This document shows, piece by piece, positions 18,377 to 27,890 of a DNA stretch of 64,000 nt. The translations under genes were made by a program, and so were the position numbers. Under the pieces are notes generated by a model. That model saw only the letters and a list, made by a program, of their open reading frames with translations, searched no databases and was not told the DNA's origin. Each line of letters opens with the position of its first letter. Position 1 is the first letter of the stretch. The DNA comes from Sulfitobacter sp. SK012 (lineage in GTDB: Bacteria > Pseudomonadota > Alphaproteobacteria > Rhodobacterales > Rhodobacteraceae): assembly GCF_003352085.1 (NCBI RefSeq), contig NZ_CP025804.1:2914001-2978000 (forward strand). The letters run 5' to 3'.

Positions 18377-19170
18377 TGCTAGATGATTTCTTAGTGAGCG
18401 CGGCTCTTGCCGGGCTTGGGGTGGCCCTTGCCGCAGCCCCGTTGGGTTGTTTCGTTGTTTGGCGCCGCATGGCCTATTTTGGCGATGCAACCAGCCATGC
18501 GGCGATCCTTGGCTTGGCACTGGCATTGGCGACGGATTTGCCAATCTTTGCAGGGGTTTTGGCCGTGGCACTGGCGATGGCGCTGCTCATTGCGGCGCTG
18601 TCTGAACGCACTGTGAGTGCCGACACGCTGCTTGGAGTTTTGGCCCATGCCGCATTGGCCCTCGGACTGGTGGCTGTGTCACTACTGGACGGGGTCCGGG
18701 TGGATTTGGACGCCTATCTATTTGGCGATATCTTGGCAGTGACGCGCGCTGATCTGGTGGTCATCTGGAGCGGTGCGGCCCTTGTCGCAGGCCTGATGAT
18801 CTGGCGCTGGCAAGCATTGCTGACCGCAACCCTTTCGCCTGATCTGGCAAGTGCCAGCGGTGGCAATCCGCGCCGCGAAGTGCTGCTCCTCACCCTCGCT
18901 TTGGCAGTGACCGTGGCGGTCGCAATCAAGGTCGTAGGGGCGTTGTTGATCGCGGCAATGCTGATTACCCCAGCAGCAACCGCGCGGCCCTTTGCACGAA
19001 CACCCGAGATGATGGCGGCCTGCGCCGTTATCATAGGGGCCGTCGCCGCCCTAGGGGGGTTGGGTGGGTCCTACATCTTTGATACGCTAACCGGCCCCAG
19101 CATCGCCAGCTTTGCTGCCGGGCTTTTTGCGCTCTCGATTGCGCTTTGGCCCCTGCTCCGCCGGGCTTAG
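18376..19170 (+). CDS. znuB: Zinc ABC transporter permease ZnuB
   Basis: The 264-residue membrane protein has about seven to eight hydrophobic segments and family motifs [23 protein letters not shown] and [20 protein letters not shown]. Its ATG overlaps the stop of the znuC reading frame (TAATG). No frameshift or stop is seen. Without ZnuA and ZnuC made here it cannot form a working importer unless partners are encoded elsewhere. Confidence 0.92.
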   Translation: MLDDFLVSAALAGLGVALAAAPLGCFVVWRRMAYFGDATSHAAILGLALALATDLPIFAGVLAVALAMALLIAALSERTVSADTLLGVLAHAALALGLVAVSLLDGVRVDLDAYLFGDILAVTRADLVVIWSGAALVAGLMIWRWQALLTATLSPDLASASGGNPRREVLLLTLALAVTVAVAIKVVGALLIAAMLITPAATARPFARTPEMMAACAVIIGAVAALGGLGGSYIFDTLTGPSIASFAAGLFALSIALWPLLRRA

Positions 19171-19172
19171 GT

Positions 19173-19574
19173 TTACGCTTTAGACAGAACCGCAGTGGCT
19201 TCAATCTCGACCTTGGCTTCATCCTCAACAAGGGCTGAAACAACGACCATGGCCATCGCCGGGAAATGCCGCCCCATAACTTCGCGGTAGGCGCGGCCGA
19301 CATCTGCTTGTGCCGCTAGATATTCCGCTTTGTCAGTGACGTACCAAGTCAGACGGACGATGTCTTCGGGCGTACCTCCGGCCGCTTCGACCACGGCCCG
19401 AATGTTGCGCAGGGCCTGCACCATCTGACCAATGAAATCATGCGCTTCAAACTTTTGATCCACTGTCCAACCGATCTGCCCTCCGACAAAAAGGTGCCCG
19501 TCTGCGGCCAACACGCCATTGGCGTATCCTTTTGCCGGGGCCCAGCCCTCGGGTTGAATAATTTGATGTGCCAT
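19173..19574 (-). CDS. RidA family protein of the kynurenine/aminobenzoyl-CoA operon
   Basis: The 133-residue Rid domain protein has FVGGQIGWTVD, the VRLTWYVTDKAEYLAA segment and the terminal KVEIEATAVLS. The archetypal RidA Arg in the RVEIEA position is Lys here, so it may belong to another Rid subgroup. Family members hydrolyse enamines or imines to ketones and ammonia. It is the last gene of the 14-gene unit, 25 bases after the LivF-type ATPase, where an enamine-type ring product is expected, so a deamination role is plausible but inferred. Confidence 0.88.
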   Translation of the reverse strand: MAHQIIQPEGWAPAKGYANGVLAADGHLFVGGQIGWTVDQKFEAHDFIGQMVQALRNIRAVVEAAGGTPEDIVRLTWYVTDKAEYLAAQADVGRAYREVMGRHFPAMAMVVVSALVEDEAKVEIEATAVLSKA

Positions 19575-19599
19575 AGTCTTTTCCTCCTCGTCAGGGGCG

Positions 19600-20289
19600 T
19601 CAAACGCCCAAATATTGATCCGCTATTTGTGCGGATAGGTCTGTCATTGGTCCCGACCACACGGTGGTGCCACGTTCTAAAATAACGGCGCTGTCCGCCA
19701 CACCGCCAAGTTCACGCAGGGATTTATCCACCACGATCAGCGACATGCCGGTTTCTGCCTTGAGTTTAGCGACGGCTGCCCAGATCTCTTGGCGGACCAC
19801 CGGGGCCAACCCTTCGGTCGCCTCATCGAGAAGCAGCAGCGTTGGATTTGTCATCAAGGCGCGACCAATTGCGAGCATCTGCTGTTCGCCGCCCGATAAG
19901 CTTGCGGCAAGCTGGCTTTGACGTTCTCCCAATCGCGGAAAAAGGTCTGTCACGGCAGCCACATCCCAAGGCCCTTTGCGGGCCGCGGCGATCAGGTTCT
20001 CATGCACTGTCAGCGGGCCAAAGCAGCGACGCCCCTCAGGCACCAATCCGATGCCTGCGCGCGCGGCGCGGTAGCTGGGCAACCGGGCGATGTCTTTGCC
20101 GTTAAATTCCAGCGTTCCACCAGAATGTCTGAGCATCCGGCAGATCACCTTATTGGTCGAGGATTTACCCATCCCATTGCGCCCCATCAACGCCAGTACT
20201 TCGCCTTGTTGCAGTGCCAGATCGACACCAAACAACGCCTGTGATGGCCCGTAAGACGCCGTGATCCCCCTGAGGTTAAGCACATTCAT
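19600..20289 (-). CDS. ABC transporter ATPase, LivF family (second importer)
   Basis: The 229-residue ATPase has Walker A GRNGMGKSS, signature LSGGEQQM and Walker B LLLDEATEGLAP. The ATG overlaps the upstream ATPase stop by 4 bases. It belongs to the importer encoded within the kynurenine/aminobenzoyl-CoA operon. Confidence 0.93.
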   Translation of the reverse strand: MNVLNLRGITASYGPSQALFGVDLALQQGEVLALMGRNGMGKSSTNKVICRMLRHSGGTLEFNGKDIARLPSYRAARAGIGLVPEGRRCFGPLTVHENLIAAARKGPWDVAAVTDLFPRLGERQSQLAASLSGGEQQMLAIGRALMTNPTLLLLDEATEGLAPVVRQEIWAAVAKLKAETGMSLIVVDKSLRELGGVADSAVILERGTTVWSGPMTDLSAQIADQYLGV

Positions 20290-21041
20290 GCCGCGTCCTC
20301 CGACCCCAAATAGGCTTCTCGGACATCCGGGTTCTTGCGGATTTCATCCGCGGTGCCGGTCGCGATAATTTGGCCGTAGACCAGCACCGAGATGCGGTCA
20401 GCAAGCGCAAAGACCGCGTCCATGTCATGCTCCACCAACAAAATCGGTGCCTGTGCGCGCAATCCATCGAGAAAACCTGTCATCTCTTTGGAGCCTTCTG
20501 CCCCCAGCCCCGCCATCGGTTCGTCCATCAAGAACACTGACGGCTCCAAGGTCAGTGCCACAGCGACCTCGAGCTGGCGGCGCTGTCCGTGGCTTAACTC
20601 AGCCGTCCGGCGCGCGGCGGCATCCTGCAGACCAACCCGTTCCAGCGCATCCATGGCCCGCGCGCGCAACCCGTCCTGTTTCAGGACCGGCCCAAAGAAA
20701 CGCATGACCCCACCTTGGCACCCTAATGCACCAAGGGTCACGTTTTGCAGCACCGTCATCTCCATCGCGAGTGACGAAATTTGAAAAGTACGCCCCAGCC
20801 CTGCACGCGCCCGTGCAACCGTTCCCAGTGCAGTCACATCGCGACCGGCAAATTCAACCGTGCCGCTGTCGGATTTCAGGCCCCCGGCGATCTGTTTGAT
20901 CAGCGTGGATTTTCCCGCACCGTTAGGTCCGATCAACGCATGGATTTCGCCCTGCATCAGGGTCAACGACACACCATCCGTTGCCTTGAGCGCGCCAAAG
21001 CTCTTGTGCAGATCTTTGATTTTCAGCAGCGGATCAGTCAT
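20286..21041 (-). CDS. ABC transporter ATPase, LivG family (second importer)
   Basis: The 251-residue protein starts at the ATG at 21041, inside the end of the permease gene (8-base overlap). Walker A is GPNGAGKST, the signature variant is ELSHGQRRQLE, Walker B is FLMDEPMAGL and the switch histidine lies in LLVEHDMDAVF. An upstream in-frame start at 21062 would extend it by seven residues. It pairs with the LivF-type subunit that follows. Confidence 0.93.
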   Translation of the reverse strand: MTDPLLKIKDLHKSFGALKATDGVSLTLMQGEIHALIGPNGAGKSTLIKQIAGGLKSDSGTVEFAGRDVTALGTVARARAGLGRTFQISSLAMEMTVLQNVTLGALGCQGGVMRFFGPVLKQDGLRARAMDALERVGLQDAAARRTAELSHGQRRQLEVAVALTLEPSVFLMDEPMAGLGAEGSKEMTGFLDGLRAQAPILLVEHDMDAVFALADRISVLVYGQIIATGTADEIRKNPDVREAYLGSEDAA

Positions 21042-22017
21042 GAGCCTGCTCGCGTCCTGCAATAAGGCCGATCATGCCACCGCGCGCAAAAAGCACCACG
21101 AGCAACAAAAGCACCCCCAGATAAACATGCCAGAAATCACTGAGGCCGCCCAAAACATGCTCCAGAAGGATGAACAATGCCGCCCCCGCAACAGGGCCAA
21201 AGAGCCGCCCTACCCCGCCTAAGATCACAAAAACCATGATCTCTCCGCTGGTTTGCCAACTGAACATTGTGGGGCTTACAAAACGGTTGAGATCCGCAAA
21301 AAGCGCGCCCGCCAGGCCCGTCACCGCCCCTGACAGCACAAATGCCACCAGCCGAATGCGGTAAGGCGTGATCCCGACCGTCTCGACCCGCTCTGGGTTT
21401 TGACGCGCGGCAGACAGCGCCAAGCCGAAAGGTGCGGCGGCCAGACGGCCCGCGAAAAACAAAACCAAAGCCAACAGCGCAAAACAGATGCCAAAAAAGG
21501 TTAGCGGATCAAGCGTGTTAAGACCGGGAAAGCCATTGCGCACATAGACCGACAGGCCATCTTCACCGCCATACGCGCTCCAGGAGATGCTGAAATAATA
21601 AAGCATCTGACCAAAGGCGAGCGTGATCATGATGAAATAGACGCCCGAGGTGCGTAAGCTGAGCGCGCCGATCGCTAACGCGGCCAGCGCACTTGCGATG
21701 ATCGCGACCAGCCAGATGATCGGCATGGATTTGGTGCCCTCAATCAAAAACGGCACCTCCATCAGCGGCGTGTAATTTTGGGCGTGAAAGGCAAGAATGC
21801 CCATCGCATAGCCCCCAATGCCAAAGAACGCAGCGTGACCAAGACTGACCAAGCCGCCCAGTCCCAGCGCGATGTTCAAGCCAACCCCAGCGAGTGCAAG
21901 GATCGCAGCTTTGGTGGTCAGCGTGATGATAAATGGCGCGTCGAGGACAAACGCCACGAGTGCTGTCACTGGCAGGAGTGCAAAAAGAAAGACGTTCAGG
22001 AGGGTTTCGCGCCGCAT
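21034..22017 (-). CDS. ABC transporter permease, LivM family (second importer)
   Basis: The 327-residue membrane protein has GLGGLVSLGHAAFFGIGGYA and GGVGRLFGPVAGAALF, typical of LivM. The ATG at 22017 has GGGAGG upstream and starts one base after the previous stop (TAAGATG). An upstream in-frame start at 22032 inside the preceding gene is less likely. Confidence 0.92.
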   Translation of the reverse strand: MRRETLLNVFLFALLPVTALVAFVLDAPFIITLTTKAAILALAGVGLNIALGLGGLVSLGHAAFFGIGGYAMGILAFHAQNYTPLMEVPFLIEGTKSMPIIWLVAIIASALAALAIGALSLRTSGVYFIMITLAFGQMLYYFSISWSAYGGEDGLSVYVRNGFPGLNTLDPLTFFGICFALLALVLFFAGRLAAAPFGLALSAARQNPERVETVGITPYRIRLVAFVLSGAVTGLAGALFADLNRFVSPTMFSWQTSGEIMVFVILGGVGRLFGPVAGAALFILLEHVLGGLSDFWHVYLGVLLLLVVLFARGGMIGLIAGREQAHD

Positions 22018-22018
22018 C

Positions 22019-22936
22019 TTACGCCTCCCCAAAGAGGCCGGTGGGTTTGAATAATAGTACCCCCGCCATCAAGATGTAGATCGACATATTCGCCAAAGAA
22101 GAGCCCAGCGACGTGGCCGCCTGCGCCTCCATAAACGTGGCAAAGAGCGGCGGAAGCAGCACGCCACCAAGCGTATCTGTCAGCCCGACCAACAGCGCAC
22201 CCACCAGCGCGCCTTTGATCGATCCGATGCCGCCGATCACGATCACAACAAAGGCAAGGATCAGCACTGGCTCGCCCATACCAACCTGAACTGATTGAAT
22301 GGCCCCAACGAGCGCGCCCGCAAGCCCAGCAAGCGCGGCCCCAAGAGCAAAGACCAACGTGTAGAGCTTTGAGATATCGACCCCAAGGGCTGCGATCATT
22401 TCACGATCGGCCTCACCTGCACGAATTTGGATGCCAATGCGGGTCCGTGCAATCAACGCAAACAGCCCCATTGCGATCAGCAGTCCAACGACGATGATGG
22501 TCAAACGGTAGAGCGGGTATTGGATGCCACCGGGCAGCATAACGGCCCCACTGAGCGCAGGTGGAATATCAAGAAACAGCGGAAATGAGCCAAAAACCCA
22601 CCGCGTCCCTTCAGAGAAAATAAGGATCAGAGCAAAGGTCGCCAGCACTTGATCAAGGTGGTCGCGGTCATAAAGCCTGCGGATCACCAACAACTCAACC
22701 AAAGCACCCGCCGCAGCCGCTGCGGCCAGTGCTGCTATCAATCCAAGTGCAAATGATCCAGTCGCCGCCGACACAGCCGCCGCGGCAAAAGCACCAACCA
22801 TATAAAGCGATCCATGGGCCAGATTGATCAGCCCCATCACGCCAAAAATAAGCGTCAGGCCGGCCGCCATCAAGAACAGCATGATGCCCGATTGCAGGCC
22901 ATTGAGCACCTGTTCGATCAAAAGGATTGGGGTCAT
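22019..22936 (-). CDS. ABC transporter permease, LivH family (second importer)
   Basis: The 305-residue membrane protein has MAAGLTLIFGVMGLINLAHG near the start and a conserved VIVIGGIGSIKGALVGALL segment. It is the first permease gene after the binding protein, separated from it by 85 bases that contain a GC-rich hairpin. Confidence 0.92.
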   Translation of the reverse strand: MTPILLIEQVLNGLQSGIMLFLMAAGLTLIFGVMGLINLAHGSLYMVGAFAAAAVSAATGSFALGLIAALAAAAAAGALVELLVIRRLYDRDHLDQVLATFALILIFSEGTRWVFGSFPLFLDIPPALSGAVMLPGGIQYPLYRLTIIVVGLLIAMGLFALIARTRIGIQIRAGEADREMIAALGVDISKLYTLVFALGAALAGLAGALVGAIQSVQVGMGEPVLILAFVVIVIGGIGSIKGALVGALLVGLTDTLGGVLLPPLFATFMEAQAATSLGSSLANMSIYILMAGVLLFKPTGLFGEA

Positions 22937-22987
22937 TGCGGGTCAAAGCTTCCTTGGCCCTGCGATGTGCAAGGTTGGTGTTTGAAT

Positions 22988-23014
22988 GCGCGCGCCAGGG
23001 TGCCCGGCGCGCGC
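22988..23014. promoter_or_regulatory. GC-rich intercistronic hairpin after the second substrate-binding protein gene
   Basis: GCGCGCGCC (22988-22996) and GGCGCGCGC (23006-23014) are a perfect 9-bp inverted repeat with a 9-base loop. No T-run follows on the transcribed strand, so it is more likely an mRNA-stabilising or partial termination element than a full terminator. It occupies the same operon position as the hairpin at 3474. Confidence 0.6.
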
Positions 23015-23021
23015 CAAAGAT

Positions 23022-24164
23022 TTAAAAGCTGCAGTCAGCGCCGTAGACGTCTGAGTGACCTGATGCCGCAACGCCAATGATCTTATTGGTTACGACATCG
23101 CCCTGCTTGACGACTTCGCGCATGTAGATGTCCTGCACGGGGTGGTGGTTAGGTGCAAAGCTGAACGACCCACGCACACTGTCGAAATCAGCCGCCTCAA
23201 GAGCGGCTCGGAAAGCATCCGCGTCTTTGACATCGGCCGAAGCGGCCGCAGAGGCCAGCAAGAGCCCGGTGTCATAACCTTGAGCCGCATAGAGTGACGG
23301 TAGGCGGCCATATTCAGCCTCAAAATCGGCAACAAATTTGACGTTTGCAGGATTGTCGATGTCTTTGGACCAATGCGAGGTGTTCTTGACCCCGATGGCC
23401 GCGTCGCCAATCGCCCCTAGGATACCTTGATCAAAGCTAAACGCAGGGCCCATAACGTTTTTATCCACGCCCGAGCCTGAGTATTGCTTCATAAAGGAAA
23501 TCCCCATGCCGCCCGGCAGGAAGTAAAACACTGTATCGGCATCTGACGCACGGATTTGGCTGATCTCAGCTGCGTAATCGGTCTGGCCCAGTTGGGTATA
23601 AACCTCTTGCGCGATCTCGCCTTTGAACATGCGCTTGAAACCGGTCATCCCGTCTTTGCCGGCTGGATAATTCGGCGCGATCAGGAATACTTTGCCGATG
23701 CCATTTTCATTTGCCCAGCTGCCTGCGGCCTCGTAGAACGCATCGTTCTGCCACGCCACGTTAAAGTAATTCTGATGGCACCCCTTCCCGGCCAGCTGGC
23801 TGGGACCGGCATTGGGGCTAATGTAGAACTTGCCTTGCGCCGTTGTCGCCGGGACCACCGCCATGGCGAGGTTGGACCAGATAATGCCTGTCAGCACATC
23901 GACCTTTTCGGATTGGATCATCTTATCGGTCAGTTGCACCGCGATGTCAGGTTTGCGCTGATCATCCTCAATCACCAGTTCAATCGCGTCATTGCCTTTG
24001 GTCGCCAGCAAAAAGCCGTCCCGCACGTCTACGCCAAGGCCGGCACCGCCGCCCGAAAGCGTGGTGATCATACCCACCTTCACTGTGCCGCCATGGCCAT
24101 CGGCCACAGCGCCCGTTGCAACCGCAGCAAGCCCGGCAGCGAGGATCATTGATCGTAATTTCAT
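23022..24164 (-). CDS. ABC transporter substrate-binding protein (second importer)
   Basis: The 380-residue binding protein has a Sec signal peptide (MKLRSMILAAGLAAVATGAVA) and the type I periplasmic-binding fold (VKVGMITTLSGGGAGLGVDVRDG). The start has AGGGAGACGACC upstream. Two or more cysteines (near residue 128 and the C-terminal GADCSF) may form a disulfide. It sits directly after kynureninase in the same direction, so its ligand may be tryptophan, kynurenine, anthranilate or a related aromatic; this is inferred from context. Confidence 0.9.
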   Translation of the reverse strand: MKLRSMILAAGLAAVATGAVADGHGGTVKVGMITTLSGGGAGLGVDVRDGFLLATKGNDAIELVIEDDQRKPDIAVQLTDKMIQSEKVDVLTGIIWSNLAMAVVPATTAQGKFYISPNAGPSQLAGKGCHQNYFNVAWQNDAFYEAAGSWANENGIGKVFLIAPNYPAGKDGMTGFKRMFKGEIAQEVYTQLGQTDYAAEISQIRASDADTVFYFLPGGMGISFMKQYSGSGVDKNVMGPAFSFDQGILGAIGDAAIGVKNTSHWSKDIDNPANVKFVADFEAEYGRLPSLYAAQGYDTGLLLASAAASADVKDADAFRAALEAADFDSVRGSFSFAPNHHPVQDIYMREVVKQGDVVTNKIIGVAASGHSDVYGADCSF

Positions 24165-24253
24165 GGTCGTCTCCCTAGTTGTTGAGCCTCATTCAGCGGG
24201 CCCGTTTGGTGGCGCGGCATAAGCCCCGCGCCGTTGTCAAAAGATTGCGCGGA
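24165..24253. other. Short gap between kynureninase and the importer genes
   Basis: The gap contains the ribosome site of the binding-protein gene and a GC-rich partial inverted repeat (GGCGCGGC/GCCCCGCGCC). It is the largest break in the 14-gene unit and could hold an internal promoter, though none is obvious. Confidence 0.35.
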
Positions 24254-25444
24254 TCAAGTCACCTTGGACCGCGTTTTATATTTATCGTTGTCCCACAGCC
24301 GGTTGTTCATCACATCTGCAATGACCTTGACCGCGGCGCTTATGTCAGCTGCATCCAGATACATCGGGGTAAAGCCAAAGCGCATAATATCTGGCGCACG
24401 AAAATCGCCGATCACACCATGATCGATCACGGCCTGCATCGCGGCATAGCCATGCTCAAACTGGAACGATACCTGCGACCCGCGAATGGCCCCTTCGCGC
24501 GGACTGGCAAGGGTCAATTGCGGTGCATCCCGCTCAACCTCAAAGATGAATTGCTCTTGCAGGGCCAGTGAGGCCGCGCGCAATTCGTTCATGTCGATGT
24601 CTTCCCAAAGCTCCATCGCAACTTCGAGCGCTGCAAGTTGGATGATCGGCGGGGTGCCAACACGCATCCGCTCGATGCCAAGGCCTGGCTGATAGTTCAG
24701 ATCAAAATCAAAGGGTTGGCGATGTCCAAGCCAACCACTGAGCGCCGGCTCGATACTATCCATCAAGTCGGGCCGCACATAAATAAACGCCGGTGCGCCG
24801 GGACCGCCATTGAGGTATTTATACGTACACCCAATCGCCATTTCGCACCCGGATCCAAGCAAATCGACAGGCAACGCCCCTGCCGAATGGGCAAGATCCC
24901 AGATCATCACCGCGCCCTGCGCCTGTGCCGTCTTGGTGATCGCGGCCACATCATGCCTGCGGCCTGTGCGGTAATCGACTTCCGTAAGAAGCACGGCTGC
25001 GTGGGTCTCATTGATCGCACCGGCCACCTCTTCAGGGGCGACTGTTTGCAGCTCATAGCCTTGCGCAAGCAGCCCTACGAGGCCCTCAGCCATATAGAGA
25101 TCAGACGGGAAATTGCCGGTATCACTCAAGATCACACGCCGCTCTGGCCGCATCTTGACCGCCGAAGCGAGCGCCTGGAACACCTTGATGGACAGCGTAT
25201 CGCCCATGACCACCGATCCTGTGGGGGCGCCGATGATCCGGCCCACTTGATCGCCAATCTTTGCAGGTTGATCCATCCAACCCGCGCCGTTCCAACCCCG
25301 GATCACCATTTGACCCCACTCGTCACTCAGCATTTTTTGGACCCGCGCGGCCACGCCCTTGGGCAAAGGCCCCAGCGAATTGCCATCAAGGTAGATCACC
25401 CCTTCAGGTAGGATAAATGCGTCTTTTTTCAGTACGTTGGACAC
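24254..25444 (-). CDS. kynU: Kynureninase
   Basis: The 396-residue PLP enzyme cleaves kynurenine to anthranilate and alanine. It shows LPEGVIYLDGNSLGPLPKG at the start and the PLP lysine in CTYKYLNGGPGAPAF. The start codon is GTG directly after the kynA stop (TAAGTG), with AGAGGAG upstream, showing tight coupling. Its product anthranilate is the substrate of the CoA ligase encoded two genes upstream. Confidence 0.96.
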   Translation of the reverse strand: MSNVLKKDAFILPEGVIYLDGNSLGPLPKGVAARVQKMLSDEWGQMVIRGWNGAGWMDQPAKIGDQVGRIIGAPTGSVVMGDTLSIKVFQALASAVKMRPERRVILSDTGNFPSDLYMAEGLVGLLAQGYELQTVAPEEVAGAINETHAAVLLTEVDYRTGRRHDVAAITKTAQAQGAVMIWDLAHSAGALPVDLLGSGCEMAIGCTYKYLNGGPGAPAFIYVRPDLMDSIEPALSGWLGHRQPFDFDLNYQPGLGIERMRVGTPPIIQLAALEVAMELWEDIDMNELRAASLALQEQFIFEVERDAPQLTLASPREGAIRGSQVSFQFEHGYAAMQAVIDHGVIGDFRAPDIMRFGFTPMYLDAADISAAVKVIADVMNNRLWDNDKYKTRSKVT

Positions 25445-26272
25445 TTATAGTGCTCCTCTAACATGCCATAGCTCTGGAAACAGCTCAACTTCGAGCATCT
25501 TGCGCAAATAGCCAACACCTGATGTGCCGCCCGTCCCGCGCTTGAAACCGATGATCCGCTCAACTGTCGTGACGTGGTTAAAACGCCAGCGACGAAAATA
25601 ATCCTCAAGATCGACGAACTTTTCCGCCAATTCATATAATTCCCAATGGGTTGCGGGATCTTCATAAACATGCTGCCACAGGTCCTGCACCGCCTGCTGC
25701 GCGGCCCAATCGGAAGTCGCGGGCGCACCCGCAAGTTTGTCCTGCCCAAGACGGGTGCACACCACGTCGATCGCAACTTGGTACAGGCTTGGTTGGGTCA
25801 ATTCATCCTGCAAAGCGGCCAATGCGATCGGCCGGTGCTGGTGCAGTTTCATTAAGGCACCGACCCGGTTGCCCAGAAGGTATTCAACCAGCCGGTATTG
25901 ATGCGACTGAAACCCTGATGAATTGCCTAACGACGGCCGAAACGCGGTGTATTCACTCGGCGTCATCGTCCGCAGCACGTCCCAAGCGTTGTTAAGCTGT
26001 TCAAAGATACGCGCCACCCTGCTGAGCATCTTGAACGCCGGCTGCAAATCCCCCGACAGCATCACCTTGCGGGCTTCCTGAAGCTCGTGGATCGCCAAGC
26101 GCATCCATAATTCTGAGGTCTGATGCTGGATGATGAACAGCATTTCGTCATGAGCATCGCTCAGCGGATGCTGCGACGACAATATCGCATCGAGGCCCAG
26201 GTAATCGCCATAAGACATGTCCTTGGCGAAATCCATCTTGGCGCCGTCAGAGGCTTTTTCAAAATCGCTCAT
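25445..26272 (-). CDS. kynA: Tryptophan 2,3-dioxygenase
   Basis: The 275-residue haem enzyme opens the indole ring of tryptophan to N-formylkynurenine. Family motifs are [31 protein letters not shown], the proximal-histidine segment [14 protein letters not shown] and the C-terminal [13 protein letters not shown]. The ATG overlaps the ligase stop by ATGA. No kynurenine formamidase gene lies in the operon, so the next step must be done by a protein encoded elsewhere. Confidence 0.96.
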   Translation of the reverse strand: MSDFEKASDGAKMDFAKDMSYGDYLGLDAILSSQHPLSDAHDEMLFIIQHQTSELWMRLAIHELQEARKVMLSGDLQPAFKMLSRVARIFEQLNNAWDVLRTMTPSEYTAFRPSLGNSSGFQSHQYRLVEYLLGNRVGALMKLHQHRPIALAALQDELTQPSLYQVAIDVVCTRLGQDKLAGAPATSDWAAQQAVQDLWQHVYEDPATHWELYELAEKFVDLEDYFRRWRFNHVTTVERIIGFKRGTGGTSGVGYLRKMLEVELFPELWHVRGAL

Positions 26273-27888
26273 GTTGCTGTCCTGAGGGCAAAGCGTTGAA
26301 TCTTGCCTGTGGCTGTTTTGGGGAGTGCGTCAATAAATTGGATGTCGCGAGGGTATTTAAAGGGAGCAATTTTTGCCTTAACGTGATCCTGTAATTCCTT
26401 GATAATATTTGAATTATTTTCAAAACCTTCATTAAGAACCACATGCGCCTGCACAATGGATCCACGCGCTTCATCCGGAGCAGCCACTACGCCACATTCG
26501 CTGACTGCTGGGTGGGATAGCAAGGCGGCTTCCACCTCTGGTCCTGCAATATTGTAACCGGAGGAGACGATCATATCGTCATTACGCGCAGCGAAATGCA
26601 GGTATCCATCGTCATCCATCGAAAAGCTGTCACCCGTGATGTTCCAGCCATCGATTACATATTCAGCCTGCCGCGCATCGCCCAAATAGCGGCAACCTGT
26701 CGGCCCTCTCACCGCCAAACGCCCGACCTCGCCCCGCGGCATTTCTACGCCATTCTGATCAATGATCTTGGCCTCGTACCCTGTGACAGGCCGCCCGGTG
26801 CAGGCCGCTTTGTGGTCGTCGAAACGGTTGGAAATGAAGATATGCAGCATCTCGGTCGCGCCGATCCCATCCAGCATCGGCTTGCCGGTCTTGGCCTTCC
26901 AATCGTGATAAACAGGTGCAGGCAATGTTTCACCCGCACTGACGGCTGCGCGCAGGCTACTTAGGTCGGCACCATCATCCATTGCCTGCAGCATGGCGCG
27001 GTAGGCGGTCGGCGCGGTAAAACAAACCGTGGCTTTGAATTTTTCAATGATTTCAATCATATTTGGTGGACTTGCTGTCTCTAGCAGTGTTGCCGCAGCC
27101 CCAAACCTCAGGGGGAATATCGCAAGTCCCCCGAGGCCGAACGTGAAAGCCAAGGGCGGCGAGCCAACAAACACATCCTCTGGCACAACGCCCAAAACCT
27201 CACGGGCATAACCATCCGCAATCACCAAGAGGTCACGATGAAAATGCATTGTTGCCTTTGGGTTACCGGTCGTTCCTGATGTGAAACCCAAAAGAGCAAC
27301 GTCATCTTGGCTAGTGTCGACGGCATCAAAATGCACCGGCTTTTCCAGTGCCAAACGATCAAGTTCTGCATCGTGGTTGCTGGTCCCGTCAAACCCGACC
27401 ACCGTTTTAAGAAACCGCGATGTCTTGGCGCATCCGGCCATCTCGTCCATCAGGCGCGTATCGCACAGCGCATGGCTTATCTCGGCCTTGTCTACAATCG
27501 CGGTAAGCTCTCCCGTGCGCAGCATTGGCATGGTGTTCACCACGACTGCGCCGGCTTTGGTTGCGGCCAACCAACAGGCGACCATCGCGGGGTTATTGGC
27601 ACTTCGGATCAGGACCCGGTTCCCTGGCTTTAGCCCAAGGTTATCGACCAACGCCGCCGCCAATTTATTGGTCCAGTCAGCCAGCTCTTTGTAGGTCCGG
27701 CGTCGACCATTCCCGATCAAAGCGGTGCGATCACCATGCCCTTTTTCCACCATATTATCAGTTAGCTCCACGCCAACATTCAACCGATCCGGATAGTCAA
27801 ACCCATCAAGGCGCAAATCTGGCCAAGTCGCCGCAGGCGGCAGGTTATCGCGGGTAAAACTATCGCTATGTCCAGAGCGTCCCAGCAT
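26269..27888 (-). CDS. Benzoate/2-aminobenzoate-CoA ligase family protein
   Basis: The 539-residue adenylate-forming enzyme has the A3 loop [13 protein letters not shown], the [12 protein letters not shown] region and the catalytic lysine motif [10 protein letters not shown]. It resembles benzoate-CoA ligase family members. Next to kynU, whose product is anthranilate, and the two-domain monooxygenase, the expected substrate is anthranilate (2-aminobenzoate). The start at 27888 has AGGAGG upstream. Substrate assignment is from context; benzoate or salicylate are alternatives. Confidence 0.9.
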   Translation of the reverse strand: MLGRSGHSDSFTRDNLPPAATWPDLRLDGFDYPDRLNVGVELTDNMVEKGHGDRTALIGNGRRRTYKELADWTNKLAAALVDNLGLKPGNRVLIRSANNPAMVACWLAATKAGAVVVNTMPMLRTGELTAIVDKAEISHALCDTRLMDEMAGCAKTSRFLKTVVGFDGTSNHDAELDRLALEKPVHFDAVDTSQDDVALLGFTSGTTGNPKATMHFHRDLLVIADGYAREVLGVVPEDVFVGSPPLAFTFGLGGLAIFPLRFGAAATLLETASPPNMIEIIEKFKATVCFTAPTAYRAMLQAMDDGADLSSLRAAVSAGETLPAPVYHDWKAKTGKPMLDGIGATEMLHIFISNRFDDHKAACTGRPVTGYEAKIIDQNGVEMPRGEVGRLAVRGPTGCRYLGDARQAEYVIDGWNITGDSFSMDDDGYLHFAARNDDMIVSSGYNIAGPEVEAALLSHPAVSECGVVAAPDEARGSIVQAHVVLNEGFENNSNIIKELQDHVKAKIAPFKYPRDIQFIDALPKTATGKIQRFALRTAT

Positions 27889-27890
27889 CG

